DNA of 61,967 nt from Phoronis australis. Lineage: Eukaryota > Phoronida > Phoronidae. The DNA lies in assembly GCA_002633005.1 (NCBI GenBank), contig NMRA01000201.1:515772-577738 (forward strand). The letters run 5' to 3'. The position numbers and the translations under genes were made by a program. A model generated the notes under the pieces. It was not told the DNA's origin, searched no databases, and was given only the letters and a program-made list of their open reading frames with translations. The stretch's first letter is position 1, and each line of letters starts with the position of its first letter. Shown piece by piece: positions 11,701-24,800 of this stretch.

Positions 11701-14700
11701 ATTGGCCTGGTTTAAACTGTGATTTACTTATTTGTGTCCAACGTTCCCAGTTTGCAGCCACATGTTTTTGTTATAATGTGTTCGTAATAGCACATCTACA
11801 TGTACATATTGGAATTCTTACATGTATCTATCCTTATGCATATTATTTTCATCTATGACTGAAATCTCTACAACCCAGGTTTGCAGTCACCAAGTAGGAT
11901 GTGCAGGCGATATGGTTCTTGGGATATCTTACCTGTGTTTATCGCTAAATGAGGTGACGAACACGAGGAATATAAAATAATTCTAACCGTTTCACGAACA
12001 CTCTCGCTGTATTTAAAGTCTGACTCGAACTGTAGTAAGTGCAAAATAAGCTCCTATGATTTGTTAACAGTGTCGACTCTCTGACACACCGAAGTCGTAA
12101 GTTGACAAATATAGGCTTGTTACCCTACTACTGTCTACGTCAGCGCGACAATCCTCAGTAGATTGAAAGGGACTTCTTATAAAAATCCTTTTGGTATAAG
12201 AACATTTTCCGTAATCTCCGACGTCCCTTGACAGAACTGTCTCAAATTTGTTATGTGGAGAGATATAATCCACCATAATTGCTAGCTTTGAGAATGCCGT
12301 TACTTGCTCCGACATACGGATCTCGAGCTATTCGAAATTTACTTGTCAGATTTTTGTTCTCGTACTAGCTTACATATATTTCGACATGAAATTTACAAAC
12401 AATGTTCACTTTGTCAATAGCTCGATGACCCTTTGTTTCTTTGGCGAAATCGAATGCAAGATAGCAATGTGACGACCATCCTTTTGCGGAGCTCTAGCTC
12501 CGCTAGTATCTTTTAACAAAAGCTTCTGAATTTCGGTGTGTAAATAGATCTCCCGAAAGGCTACCTGCATTGCATCATTAGTGTCTCGCTACGAATTACC
12601 GTTCTCGAGTTATTCGAGCTTTTCTGATGTGACAGCTGCTCTTTTATTGACTGGTTTTTCAATGCATTGTTGATGGTTTATCATTTACAGCACATTGTTG
12701 TGATAGACGTTAATGTCAACGTTGGTGTTTTCGGTTTTGTTGACCTCAACGCTGAGAATTTCCATCGATTTCGCCAAGTATCGCTCTTCAGAGTTGACTC
12801 TGATTTGAAACTCGAGTCTCCCAGGTTATGTGTTTGTACCGAAGACTTGGTGAAACGCTTGGTTCGATCAACTGATCTACATGTATATAACATTCAAAGG
12901 TCTGGCGATAATTAATAGTAACAGGTCTGGCGATAATTATTAATACAGATTTGCATAACTAGGTCGAATTCGCCAGCTATGAAACCGTCACGCTCTTTGT
13001 AAATAAATTCCTTTCTTCAATGTCTAATGTAGTTTCAGTTCCAAAACTCTAGTCAGTTGGCAAATACACAGAACTGACAAGACGCGTCAAGGAGCTGTGT
13101 GCCTGTGCAAATCAGAAAAATTACGATATATTCTATGAAAGGTAATGCGACTTTTGATAAGGCGTACCACTGGGCACAACTGGCGCAAGGATTTTCATAC
13201 GACTTCTACTGATTTCATTAGGACTGTAATCTTTCCAATTAAACATCTAATCCTTTAATTTAATAAACATATCAAATTGTTGAGGTATGGTTTTTATCTC
13301 TTAATTCTGATTTTAGGACAAAGTACAGAGTGGCGTACAAGTCGGAAGTGCGATATAAATGTTGTACCGGATATAAAGACAACGGCAACTCGTACTGTGC
13401 ACGTAAGACATTTTGTTTATTCACTCCCCAGTTATGCCAGCAACACTTAGTGACGGTTTGTTAAATGTGTTTCAATTACCTTGGTCATTTTAGTTATCTC
13501 ACACGTTTTGAATATTTACCATGGTGAGTGTAAACTATAATTGTTTTGATTACACGCCTCTGTTCAGGTTAACAACGACATCATGGACAAGTCTACTATA
13601 ATTAGCCAAATTTCTACAATGGTATAGATTTAAAATCTGCAAAATTATTGAATTGTCATTAATCTGTCATTAATTGAGATAATTGACCATGTACTTTTAG
13701 TAAAAATGAAGGTACAGTGATAGCAAAACTACGGCATCAACAAAATTTTGTTCAATATAATCATCATTGTTTCATATCCAATATTACAGTTTCTTCGTGA
13801 AAAGCGTCAAAGTCCATTCGTAACAACTTTTTGGAGAACTTGTGCAAAAAGTGAGGTACGTGAAAGTTTCACGTACATGTAAATCCGAGGAGCCATTTCT
13901 GAGATATGGTGTTCCAAAGTTTGCCAAATTTGATCATTTTTGGAGGGTCCTACTTATCTTTAAGGATGCACCTGAGTGTAATTTTGGTTATCCAACTGGA
14001 AACACTGAAGGCAGTTGTGTGCTTGGTGATAAGGCATCTAGATTGGTTGAAGGGTTTTTGGCTGGTATTAGATCGTCTGTGATCCCGTTGTTCCGTCCCG
14101 AAAAACCGCCAGTTTTGAATTACACCAGCTACTGCTTCGCGTTCTTTGCTAGACGATAATTTGACTTGTTTTTGCGAAGACTTGGCAGCTCATATTCCTT
14201 GACACCATGCTCGGCGCGCAAAATGACACGCCGTGACAAGCCAACTAGTGAGTAAAAACGAGAGCCTGTTCTGCCGAGGTCGTCAAATTACATCTAATTT
14301 GACTAAAGAACTTTTTGAGGCAAATTCCATGAAGGCAAGAGCGTTAAAATTCAAAAGATATTGTCATGAAAAGCAAAAACGAGTTTATTGCTACTCTAAA
14401 ATACATGTCTGACGGGCTGGTGCCTCAATGGAACTCCCAAGTCTTGCACGAAATACTAATAGACGTAGGCTTAAATGACCGTGTGAGCAATATTTACATG
14501 TACGTTTCTTTGTCTCGTCGAGGAGAGATTCACTGCGGGTTGTTGTTTTGTTGTTTGTAGCGTTGTGCTTCAACTCCTTCAGTTGTCCAAACGGTGGTAC
14601 TTGCGCCAAGCCTGATTACTGCACGTGCAAAATTGGTTTCTATTCTCCTAGGTGCTATGGTAGGTATGCTTAGTTGTCAAAATATGGAGAACGTGCTGAG

Positions 14701-17700
14701 AGATGTTTAAAAAGTCCTTCAAATGGATAGTAAGCCATGCTTGTGTGCAGGACCTTATTATGTTATTGCGAGTATTCACAGATACATGTACGAATGAAAT
14801 TTGTTTCAGTGATGGCGGAAAATCTGATTGGAACACTTGTAGGTACTCAAGGTGCATGCGCAGTAGAAATGGTCTCATGCTGGCCTCAGAAGTACTGCAG
14901 TGCTGTAAGCTGGGTAACACTCAACAGTTTTTGCTGATTTGTGGCACCTGCAACAGTCTGTGACACAAGAAGTACAAAACAAATCCTGAATATATGAATA
15001 GTAGGCCTATTCCGGGCAGAAGACTTCAAAAACCTTGCACAAAATCTATTTGAACTGACTCCTAAGTCAATTTTCGCTCTTGCACGACTACCGGAAATGC
15101 AACCGAATACTTAAACAAGTAAGCAAAAATACACCAAATCAGCATGTTTCAATCCTAAGCCACCAATTGCAGCCGATTACTACGAACTGAGAGACAGTGC
15201 ATTCAGACTGCCAAACTCTCCAGATTACAGAAACCAGATGGAAAGTGGGTATCGACTTACATGCTTACAAACCCAAATTGTCTAAAGAGTGTTTGATTAT
15301 TCTTTTTTGAACCATTTATTCCACAAACACATCTTTAAAAATCAAAACAATATTTTCTGAGTAAGTAAAATTATAAAGCACAAATAGACTACCATGGAAT
15401 CCCAAGTTCTCGTAGTTCTACCGATCTTCCATGTTTTGGAATCTATTTTTCATCAATAAAGTTTGCATTCAAATACTTTATAAAAACTTCAGGATTTTAT
15501 TTTTGTATTGTTAATATAATATTTGGTAAAAAAACAATTCGAATACATTGCTTTTTTTAAAGAGGAATCCAAAATTATTATATTTTTATGTAAATGAAAT
15601 TCGTAGCCGGTCTTTGCTGACAGCTGATTCCCAATGTCGTGCAAAAATAATGTGTAACACAAAAAAGGAACAAATAAGGGCCTACAAAGTTCGGCAAGCT
15701 AATAAGGTCCGTAGCAAGAGTTTGGGGTCTGTTCGGAGATAAATTCTAAGTATTTTTCCGTGAGATACAGACAGGAGAACCTAGATCTGTGTTGTTTAGA
15801 CTTGTGATTTTTTGAGTTCTAAACACACAATCCTGGCCAGTAGCTCGGAGCCCGATCAGGCCCGTCCCGGCCGGACTGACTCATTATCCCGGCCAGTGGC
15901 TCGGAAGCCGAACAGACATCACGAACATAAACCATCCAAAGTTGGAAAGTAAACTTCCAGTCACGAAATAGTAGTGAGCTAAAGAAGTAAAATCCACGTG
16001 ATTATGTTGGTTAATTAGCCACGAAACTGTAAATCTACTTACTCGTCGGGGGCCGCGAATTCAACCAGGTTCCGTTTTGGCCCCACAGAACCGTCACGGC
16101 TGAAGTTGTACATTGACAATCATTATTTGAATAATGTAAATGTAAATAAAGATTCTCCTAACACCTGGCCGTAGTATAGAAATGGAGTTGTTTCACAACA
16201 GTTTCTGTCAGCAAACACTAAATTAGCATGAGCCCACGCGGCCTCGGTGTCCCGTCAATTAGTTTTATTGCACCTAAAGCCGGTAACGCAGTGATTTATT
16301 CATTGCTGGCTTCTCACTCACGAACACTCCAAAGGCATAACAAATTGCATCTAATGAGACAGGCTTTATTTCAGTTTTATGTAATTATTGGTAAGGGTGA
16401 GAATAACTCATTTTGAAACAGAACGCTCAGTAATAAACGTCAACACGGCATTTCGCAATCCCGCGACTTAGACGAGAGCTCATCCTGACGAAGACTTCGC
16501 AGGTGGATAGTTAAGTTTCACAGGCTATCTTTTCGAACAGGAATACAGTGATGAAGAAATACTAGAGAGGCGCCGTGAGCAAGCTCAGACAACGGAACGT
16601 ATGGATTGTTATTTGGCATTCGTCAGGCACTGTCCTGCGACGACTGCAGGCCACAGACACGGAGATGTTTCACGGCCTCATACATGTACATGTACTTGCT
16701 ATTTACAGCGTACTTTTAATTCTTCACTACCGCGAGCCACTTCCTAAGCAGTTCGGACTCTCGAGGAAGTCGAAAAAAACGATATACCCGCTTTCCTCGC
16801 TGCTGCATAGTTGAGACAAGCGGGAACGATGCACCGCAACATAGCGGCATTAACTCGGCAAATGAACCATTGACGTCGCTGCGTCGTGTCTCACCTTCCT
16901 CACAGGTTAACGCGACACCTCTCGGCCAGGTAAGGCCGACCGTATGCAAGACGATGTGGATATAGACCGATTAAGACGGCAAAAAAGACTAATTAAATCG
17001 GGTGGCATTCTCCTTTAAGACGTACACAAACATATAATACTATGAAACTCAGTCCGGAAACCGCAATTAGCATTATATCCGGGCTTTAGGCAATGAACAC
17101 TCAGCAATAAATAAGAATTTTAAACTGTTATCACTACATGTACATACAACAACAAGAGAAAAGAGAAAAGTGAAATTTGACATTGACTTACAACACATCA
17201 ATAGAACAACAGGCCATGGTAAACAAATGATGCGACAGATTTAAGCAGAATAAGATTGGTTTCAACACTGACATTTTTAACCATATTGACTTTGTCTGTC
17301 AAAGTATGGGATTCATTAACTGTAGAGAACACATCAGAGTTACTTTCGATGACTTGAAAAAGTCCATGCCGTTGTTGAAAATTGATTGAATGTCACCTTA
17401 ATTGTCGCAGTATAAAAAGTGCTTGACAATAATAACGATGTATTGTTGCCTGTAGCTTGTCCGGTGAATGACATTACCTACTGCGCCAAAATGACTTGTG
17501 ATGCGGGACCCACGAACAAGATATGCACGGAATGTCAACTGCATTCCCCGTCAGGTGGCGCCTACCTCTTGACGGGCAATCAATGTTTAAGTAAGTATGG
17601 CAAGATATCTAAAGCATATCGCATTCGCTAATACAAACAGTGCAAGTACTATTTTACCAAAAAATAATGTTTTATGAGTTGCAAAACGGTTGTTTGTCAG

Positions 17701-18750
17701 GTTAGGATTTCCTCGGGCAATAGCTGAGATTGGCTCTAAGAAGTTTCTGATAGTTGAACAGATTTCCAATTACAAAATTTCAGCGTGTGGTTTCAGCTAA
17801 AACAATTACTTTCAAGCTTAAACTGTTTATTCTACTTCCAGACTGTACATTCACAATGCTATACGTGCATCCTGTAAGTCGAAAACATAATAAGTCGAAT
17901 GTGACAAAAACTATGTCAAGGAACACATTCACTCACGGGTATAAAATCAAAGCGATTACTAATCAAAGTGGTTACTGAACACGAAATTTTTGTACTATGT
18001 TTGCCAGAGTTTGCTTTTGACTGTCATTCTTGGATTATAAAGTGAATTACGATTTTATCCGTCGCAAAGTGCCATTTTTATTAGCAAGGACGTTCATGAG
18101 ATGAGATCACTCATTCATATTTTAGGTTCATACAATAAACAATGAACGTTACTATTAACTCGTAGTCCACCTAATTTCAATATAATATGCTACATTGTAC
18201 GTGGAGGAATTAAATTTAAAGACTAAGGATTATCTTAAATTATCAAGGCTTTGTGGATACAAACAAAATGAGGTGCATTTTAATAGTGTGACGTAATATG
18301 CAAAACCACGAGAATAAAAAAATTGTTAAATTCCACAGAATTTCATTTATTTTTTTCAGATTTAGTAGAACAAAGCTTCAACCATAGATTGATTTCTACA
18401 AAACTAAACTGAATATTTTGCACGCATCTGGCAGTTTAATGGAAATCGTGTAACAACAAAATGTCATTTTCGTCAACTTTTAGTGTGAATATCAAGTGGC
18501 ATTAAAGACGGTAATTGTTGGTAAACGTACTCTAATTTTCGCCAACGAACTTGTTCAGCATTTGCGGTGTTTTAGCCGAAATTGAAATGTACAGACGAAA
18601 AGTCATGGGAAGATTTTGTGATTCAAAATTTCATTGCATTTCGACGTAGATTGGGCAATGCTTTGTTTGTTTGTTTGTTTGAATGTATGCGTGTGTTTGT
18701 GTGTGTGAGTGTGTGTACGTTGGTGTGTGTGTGTGCACGCGCGCGCGCGT

Positions 18751-18810
<60 letters not shown>

Positions 18811-21800
18811 GATGCACGTGTGTGTTCGATGACTTTTTTATCCTTTGGTGCATGTCTTGCAAGTGAGAACTACATTTATTAGCCCGAGTTATATAAGCAG
18901 ACATTCCAACACACCAACCTTTCATGACGATGCTATTGTAGGTAAGGTCTTTTACGTCTTCAACATACAGACTTTCCCAAATTTAAATTGTTTTTTCAGT
19001 CTAGAACGTTGATCTATTGTCGTCTTGTTTTCGCAGAAAAGTGTTCATGGCTATCCTACACAAGGTGCTGGCCGGGTACATGCAACGACAGAGGTTTGGC
19101 GTCTTCGTGCAGTTGCTCATCTGGGTTCAAGGTCGTGTCCGGAGGCATTTGTCAATGTAATTGCTTTGGATCTTTTATACGCCGAAAAATGTAACAATTT
19201 TGTAAAATGTAACAACTGTAGCATTTTACGTGATTGTTACATCTTACGTTGCTAAGCATCTCCTAAAATGTAACAAGTTGTTACTTTTTATGTAATCGTT
19301 GCATTTTTCGACAAATTCACATCCGAGAAATGTACGCTTGTTACATTTTACAATACCAACTTCATGTCACAAAGTTAATGACACAAATCACGAACAAGTG
19401 GTATGTGACACGGTTGGGGTGAGTGGTTCCCGAAAATTTGTATAGCTATCTATTTTGAGAGTGGTCTCTTACAAAAATTGACCCATTTAGAGAGTAATTT
19501 TGTGTAAAATTTCCCATTTTTGCACAGCTCGGTTCTGGAAATTCAGAAAATGCACCCTTTTGAATAGTATTTTGTGGAAAATGGCACCATTTTGGAGAGC
19601 ATGTTTTGCTGTGAAAAACACCCTTTGTAGGATACCCTCACACGGCATGAATTTGGTAACCATTATCATTATTTTCAATATCATTATTGTTATTATAATT
19701 ATTTAATTTACTTACTTAAAACAGACTGTGTGCAATATACACAATACACGCTTAGCAAAGTGCTATTGCCTTACATTTCATTTATTGTTCAATGTTTTCG
19801 CTTGCCTTAATCCCATAATGTACAGCGAGTGGTGCTGCCTCATAAGGATTTTAAAGGGGTTCCTAGGCTTAACCTAACAATGTTGTGGGAAACGTCTTGG
19901 CAGCTGTGGATGCAGAGTATGTATACTTTTTTTGGAATCGAAGAGGTTGAGATTTAATATCATGTTTAGACGAACGCCGACTTCAAAATTTGATCATTTC
20001 TGAACTATAGGCAAGGACGGTACTTTTGCGATATAACCGTATCTTTTTGTAGTTCGCCACGAAGACCTGAATGCAGATTGTAATCGTTTACTTACCACTT
20101 ACATCTAAACGTGAGAATACCCACCGTGTTATCCTTTTTGTTTAAAAGCAATTTCGTTTTCAAAAAACTGGTACTTGTTCCACGATGATATGTCAGTTCA
20201 AAATTGCGTTAAGTTAACCTCTGGAGGCTACAATTTTTTCGAGATCCGACGAGTAGTTAAAGGATCTTTTCCATCTGTACTGGTTTTGCAATATTGCACA
20301 GCCTTTTAACTGGATGACGTTTAATGAATGGATTTGTTAAAAGCACAACAGTCAAGGCAATTGAGGTAACAGCAAGTATATTTTTGAAGACTGTGATGGG
20401 TTTGAATTATGTAATTTAATACTTCGTCATAGGAAACCACACATGTAACGTTGAGACACTTTTTAGTTAACAGTTTGTTTTTTCAAACTTTATTTTCTGA
20501 AGAAATTACATATTCGTCAGTTCCTCACACTCTCCCCAAAAAGCTGGAGTCCGCCATTTGCTGAAGAGCAGACGAAACTATTGCGCTTTGCCGGTAACGA
20601 CATTTGGTAGGTCTTTGATTGATCTGGTCGCGTTGTTTTTTTGTTTTTCTTTCTTCTATTTTTGGCTTTTAAACTTGCCGAATTGACTCCCTTCATTGCA
20701 GAAAAAACAGGGAAAAGCCACCCCAGCTCACGACCCGACTCCTTGGCCCTGTTGTGGATTGTGGATCGAGGGGCTCGTGGGTCGTGGGTAGAGGGGGGGG
20801 TCGTGGGGCTTGAGTGGGCTCTGAACAATCCAATAATTAAAAGTCATATCTTCCGTTATTCAATAATTACAGAGACCTAACGTTTTCTTCCTTGTTCCAG
20901 TGGAATCCATTTTTCCAAATCTACTCACCTGTGAGACTAGAGCCGTGAGTTCCAGCAACGAATACGCCGATTCCAAGATACCAACAGGACAAGCGACCTC
21001 GTGCGCAAATCAGCAAGATTACTACAGCAATTTCTCCCCTGTTCGCGTTAACTATAAGTATACATTCCAGTTCAAAGTTACCGGCTTGCCTTCCACGCCG
21101 AGTTGGATTGCTGACTACCATTTTGGTACCACGGCAGCGTACACGCAAGTCATAACTTTCAAACACAATGGTAAGTTAGAAGCGCTTCTTCTTGGATTGG
21201 ATTTCGATAAGCATTTCGTATCATTATCCTTCCGCTGATACTTATATTTCCTGAGTGGCTTGAAACACAGTAAGGAGCTTTAGTTATTTCTTACGAAATA
21301 CAATAACTGATAAGTACAGAGTTTTATTTTACCGTAAATGGACGTATTGTATGAAAAGAATCCAAAAGTTGGCACCCACGCCAGTCGATATAGTGGTCAA
21401 CTCGCCCGGATCGCTTACCGCAATCTTCAAAGACACTATAAAGTTGCAGGCAATTGCATCCCTGCGGACGCCACAGGGTGGTGATGTTATACATGTACTT
21501 TACATGTAGTTCTCTAGATAATCAGACTCATAATAAACACACTGAGGAAGACAATAGTATTTTTTAAGTTTTCGTTTGAAAAAAACTTAAATAGTTTATT
21601 TGAATAGTTCGTGAAAAGCACAAGTGGTTTGGTTTTTGAATTTTGGAAATCGAACAATCTAAAAATTTTAAGAGTGTTGACACCCTCCTGCTTGTCTTTA
21701 ATTCTGCTGGGTGTGCAACACAATTGGGCCAGTTACCAAACCACCAGGAAGCAGTTGGAACTTGACGTACAATTCCTGGCATGGGCCTGTTGACTTACGT

Positions 21801-24800
21801 TTGAAGTCACGCGTATATTTGTAATTAAGCGCACGCGTCTATACGTGAACCACTTGAGTCAAACTATGATGCTCTGGCGTACCCCATTATGATAAAATGA
21901 CCACTGCTAGTTGGCTAGAGGAATGCAGTGAAGGTTTGTTTCCAATGACGTAAGGTCACTCACTAAGTCTGGCCACCTGTACTTGTGAATGTAAGTAGGT
22001 TTACGCATTGGCTTTCATCCATATCAATAACTCGTTTGCTTTTCTGTTGGATTTTGCAGGCTTATGATAACGTCTGATGGGAATTTACCCCCAAAAGACC
22101 GTCCTGCAAGAGCGCCCATTCAAAACCATAAATTTGCAAGGATATTAGAACGATTTTGGTAACTTTCAAGAAAATCTCGTCATGAATTCTCAACCGTGCG
22201 TTAATCCAATAAGTTGAGCTTTTTTGAACTGACGATGATGGTGCTGTGTTAGTGCAAAACCGTCATTGTTCACGAGAATATATTTTGTGTTGGTGGGTTG
22301 ACAAAACATGATTTCATCGTTAATGGAATATACTGTAATTGTGTATGACTTGCTGTTATCAGTGCCAAGTATCCAGAACGTACAGTACTTTGCGTCGTAA
22401 AGAATGCCCATACTTCAGTCAATGTCAGAAACATTCGTTTGAGGCGTTCTTTCGGACATTGATGAAATTAGAGCAGGGACTGGTTTACATGTATATTAAA
22501 TTAGAAAACTAAATAAATTGGAACACGAACAGATGAGCTGCCGTTGCTTGGATTCTCAGAGTATTTCATTGAAATCTGGTCTCGCCACTTTTAGAAAGTA
22601 ACACGATTTCGGGTCGTGGGGCAGGTGATTGAATGTTATGCATTTGCTTATACATGACAATACATGTACGCTGTTATTGCATTCTGGCATATTGTGCACG
22701 TGCTTTGATGCGTCATACAATTTCATTATAGAACCTTCAGGACAGTGCTTTCAGGATTCCAATTCCCGTTTACTTCCGTACACGGCATACTGGTCACATA
22801 AACAGAGCACTGTTGAGACATGTGTTGAGGCTTGTCGCTCGAAAGGATACAAGTACGCTGGTCCTCAATATCACGAGCAGTGCTTTTGCGGGAACACGTT
22901 CGATATAGGGAAACTGAGACCGCAATCGGAATGCAACACCAAGTGCAGGGGAAGTGACGACATGTGTGGCGGAAGTTGGAGATTAAGCATCTATTTCACC
23001 AGTAAGTAATAGTCGGTATCACGGTAATGTCTTCATGCATATACAATCATTGCAGTTGGACATAAATTAGCTGTTTGAGGCTTGATGACAAACCGTGTTA
23101 CAAGCAAGTGGTATTTTCTAACTACTCTCAGTTACCCTGATATGTATGTCGCCAAGTGGAATGTACATGTAATTGCGCCAGGATAACCCTTTTGTTATCA
23201 ATATACATGTATGATGTTACCCACGCCACGTTATAAGACGTATTGAGGAGCTGCATTTTTTGTTTTATCAAGAGTGTTTCATAACTAGTAGCACAACTCT
23301 TTAGCTCGTAAAATCGATCCCGTTAATATCTTATATTCTGGTTGGACTTGATGCCCGTTACCAAATAAAAAATTAAGACCAAGAAAACGCTTCAATTTTG
23401 GGGATTGGTCAACCTAAAACTACAAGGTTAAATCGTCGAATATACATGTACATATTCCTCCTATTTGTCAGCTCATTCGGCAACGAATAAGGATCGGGTG
23501 AGTTTGGTCGTATTTTTAATCCAAAGTGTTTTGGTTTAGAATTTCAACTTTGATAACTGAATAGCGGCAAAATACCCCTTTAAGGTTACATGTACATAGT
23601 ACGTACATGTAGGATTCTAGAAAAGTTTTCTAATTTCACTTAGTTTGGAATATCACATATCAAAAATATCCGATCGTATTCATATCAAACTTGTACACGT
23701 TTTGTGCATTCTAACAGTTCCACTTTTGCATGAAGGGCTATAAAATAAACCTATCGCAGTTTTTATGAAATGAACTTTTAAGTTGCTTGAAACGCAATCA
23801 AATGATAATTTTAGAAAACGACTTTGAGCCGGGAGACCAAGAGGAGTACTATTTTCCATTTAACTTAGTGGTATATTGGCATGTATTTTTGTAAGCGGCC
23901 TTCCTCATTCAAATCATCAACATGGTCATAAAAAAATATTACGTAAAACTTTTTAACCTTTATAAAGAATTGTATTGCCAGTATTTTAACTTCGTGGAAG
24001 CCTGTTAGGTACCAAATTATATTATCTAAAATGTTTTATACTGTGGGTCTGTGGGCCATTAAAAGCAGATCAGACCAGTGAATTGAAAACCTAGGGTGTG
24101 ATCACGAGAAGTGATTTTAGGCTTGCAAATACGTCACAGTTTGTTGTAATTCGAGGCTAAAACCACCCTTGGAGTACAAAAATGTGCTGGTGTGGTAAAT
24201 ACAACGTGTTAAGTCTTTTCCCAAGCAATAAAGAAAGCCATTTTTCTAAGTCCAGTACCCTGCAGCAACCACAGTAAGACCCAAGAGATGACTTTTGTAA
24301 CATGTAGTGGTCTAAATCAAAGTGTTAATACGGAAATAACTTTGGTAACTGCGTCAACAGTTCTTGACAAAAATATATAATTACGAATGCTTTACGTAGG
24401 CCTACAACTTTTTCCCTGAATTCGTTTCAGCGCCGTATAAAAGTCCGTATGGTTCGTTAAGCAGCTGCACTCACAGTTACAGTTCCACTTATGGCACTAT
24501 ACAAGGGTCAGCAGTTACGTGCACGAGTCACCGAAACTTTGAAGGAATTGCCTTGCAGAACGGATACAAGTAAGCACCCTAAAATCGATACTTTAATCCA
24601 TTCACAGCACTCGAGCTCCAAATCAGAGTTTTAATAAAAAATACAGCTTGGTTCTGCCGGATTGTCGCTTCCATGCAAGGTGTGTGTGTGTGTTGTTTTA
24701 GGGCACTGAGACCCCGACCGGGGGATTTACTGAGACATTACGATCAAGAGGTTGAAAATTTTCTGTCGTGGCTTCGAGGGGCAGCTCAAATTTCTAAGGA

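Larger units (their letters stand above)
3152..13316 (+). other. intron 2 (10.2 kb)
   Basis: The largest intron, splitting the EMI domain. It holds a Kolobok-like element (3357-5062), a tRNA-like remnant (7688-7765) and a candidate inverted-repeat element (7910-11029). I see no further exon of the host gene. About 5.1-7.6 kb and 11.1-13.3 kb contain only short open frames without recognisable motifs. Confidence 0.7.
14660..17455 (+). other. intron 4 with Kolobok-like copy B
   Basis: Contains the second Kolobok-like element (15561-17014). The remainder shows short open frames only and no supported exon. Confidence 0.7.

Noticed and set aside
13842-14159. 105-codon plus-strand frame in intron 3
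   Set aside because: No domain; no flanking splice sites in the phase required by exons 3 and 4.
17842-17877. Exon-like stretch (acceptor CTTCCAG, donor GTAAGTC) between exons 5 and 6
   Set aside because: It starts in phase 1 but ends in phase 0, so it would break the frame into exon 6. Exon 5 joins exon 6 directly in phase.
18582-18925. Frames of about 94-100 codons on both strands at the TG repeat
   Set aside because: Microsatellite translation only.
20517-20828. 103-codon minus-strand frame in intron 6
   Set aside because: Basic and Ser/Pro-rich low-complexity content without family resemblance.
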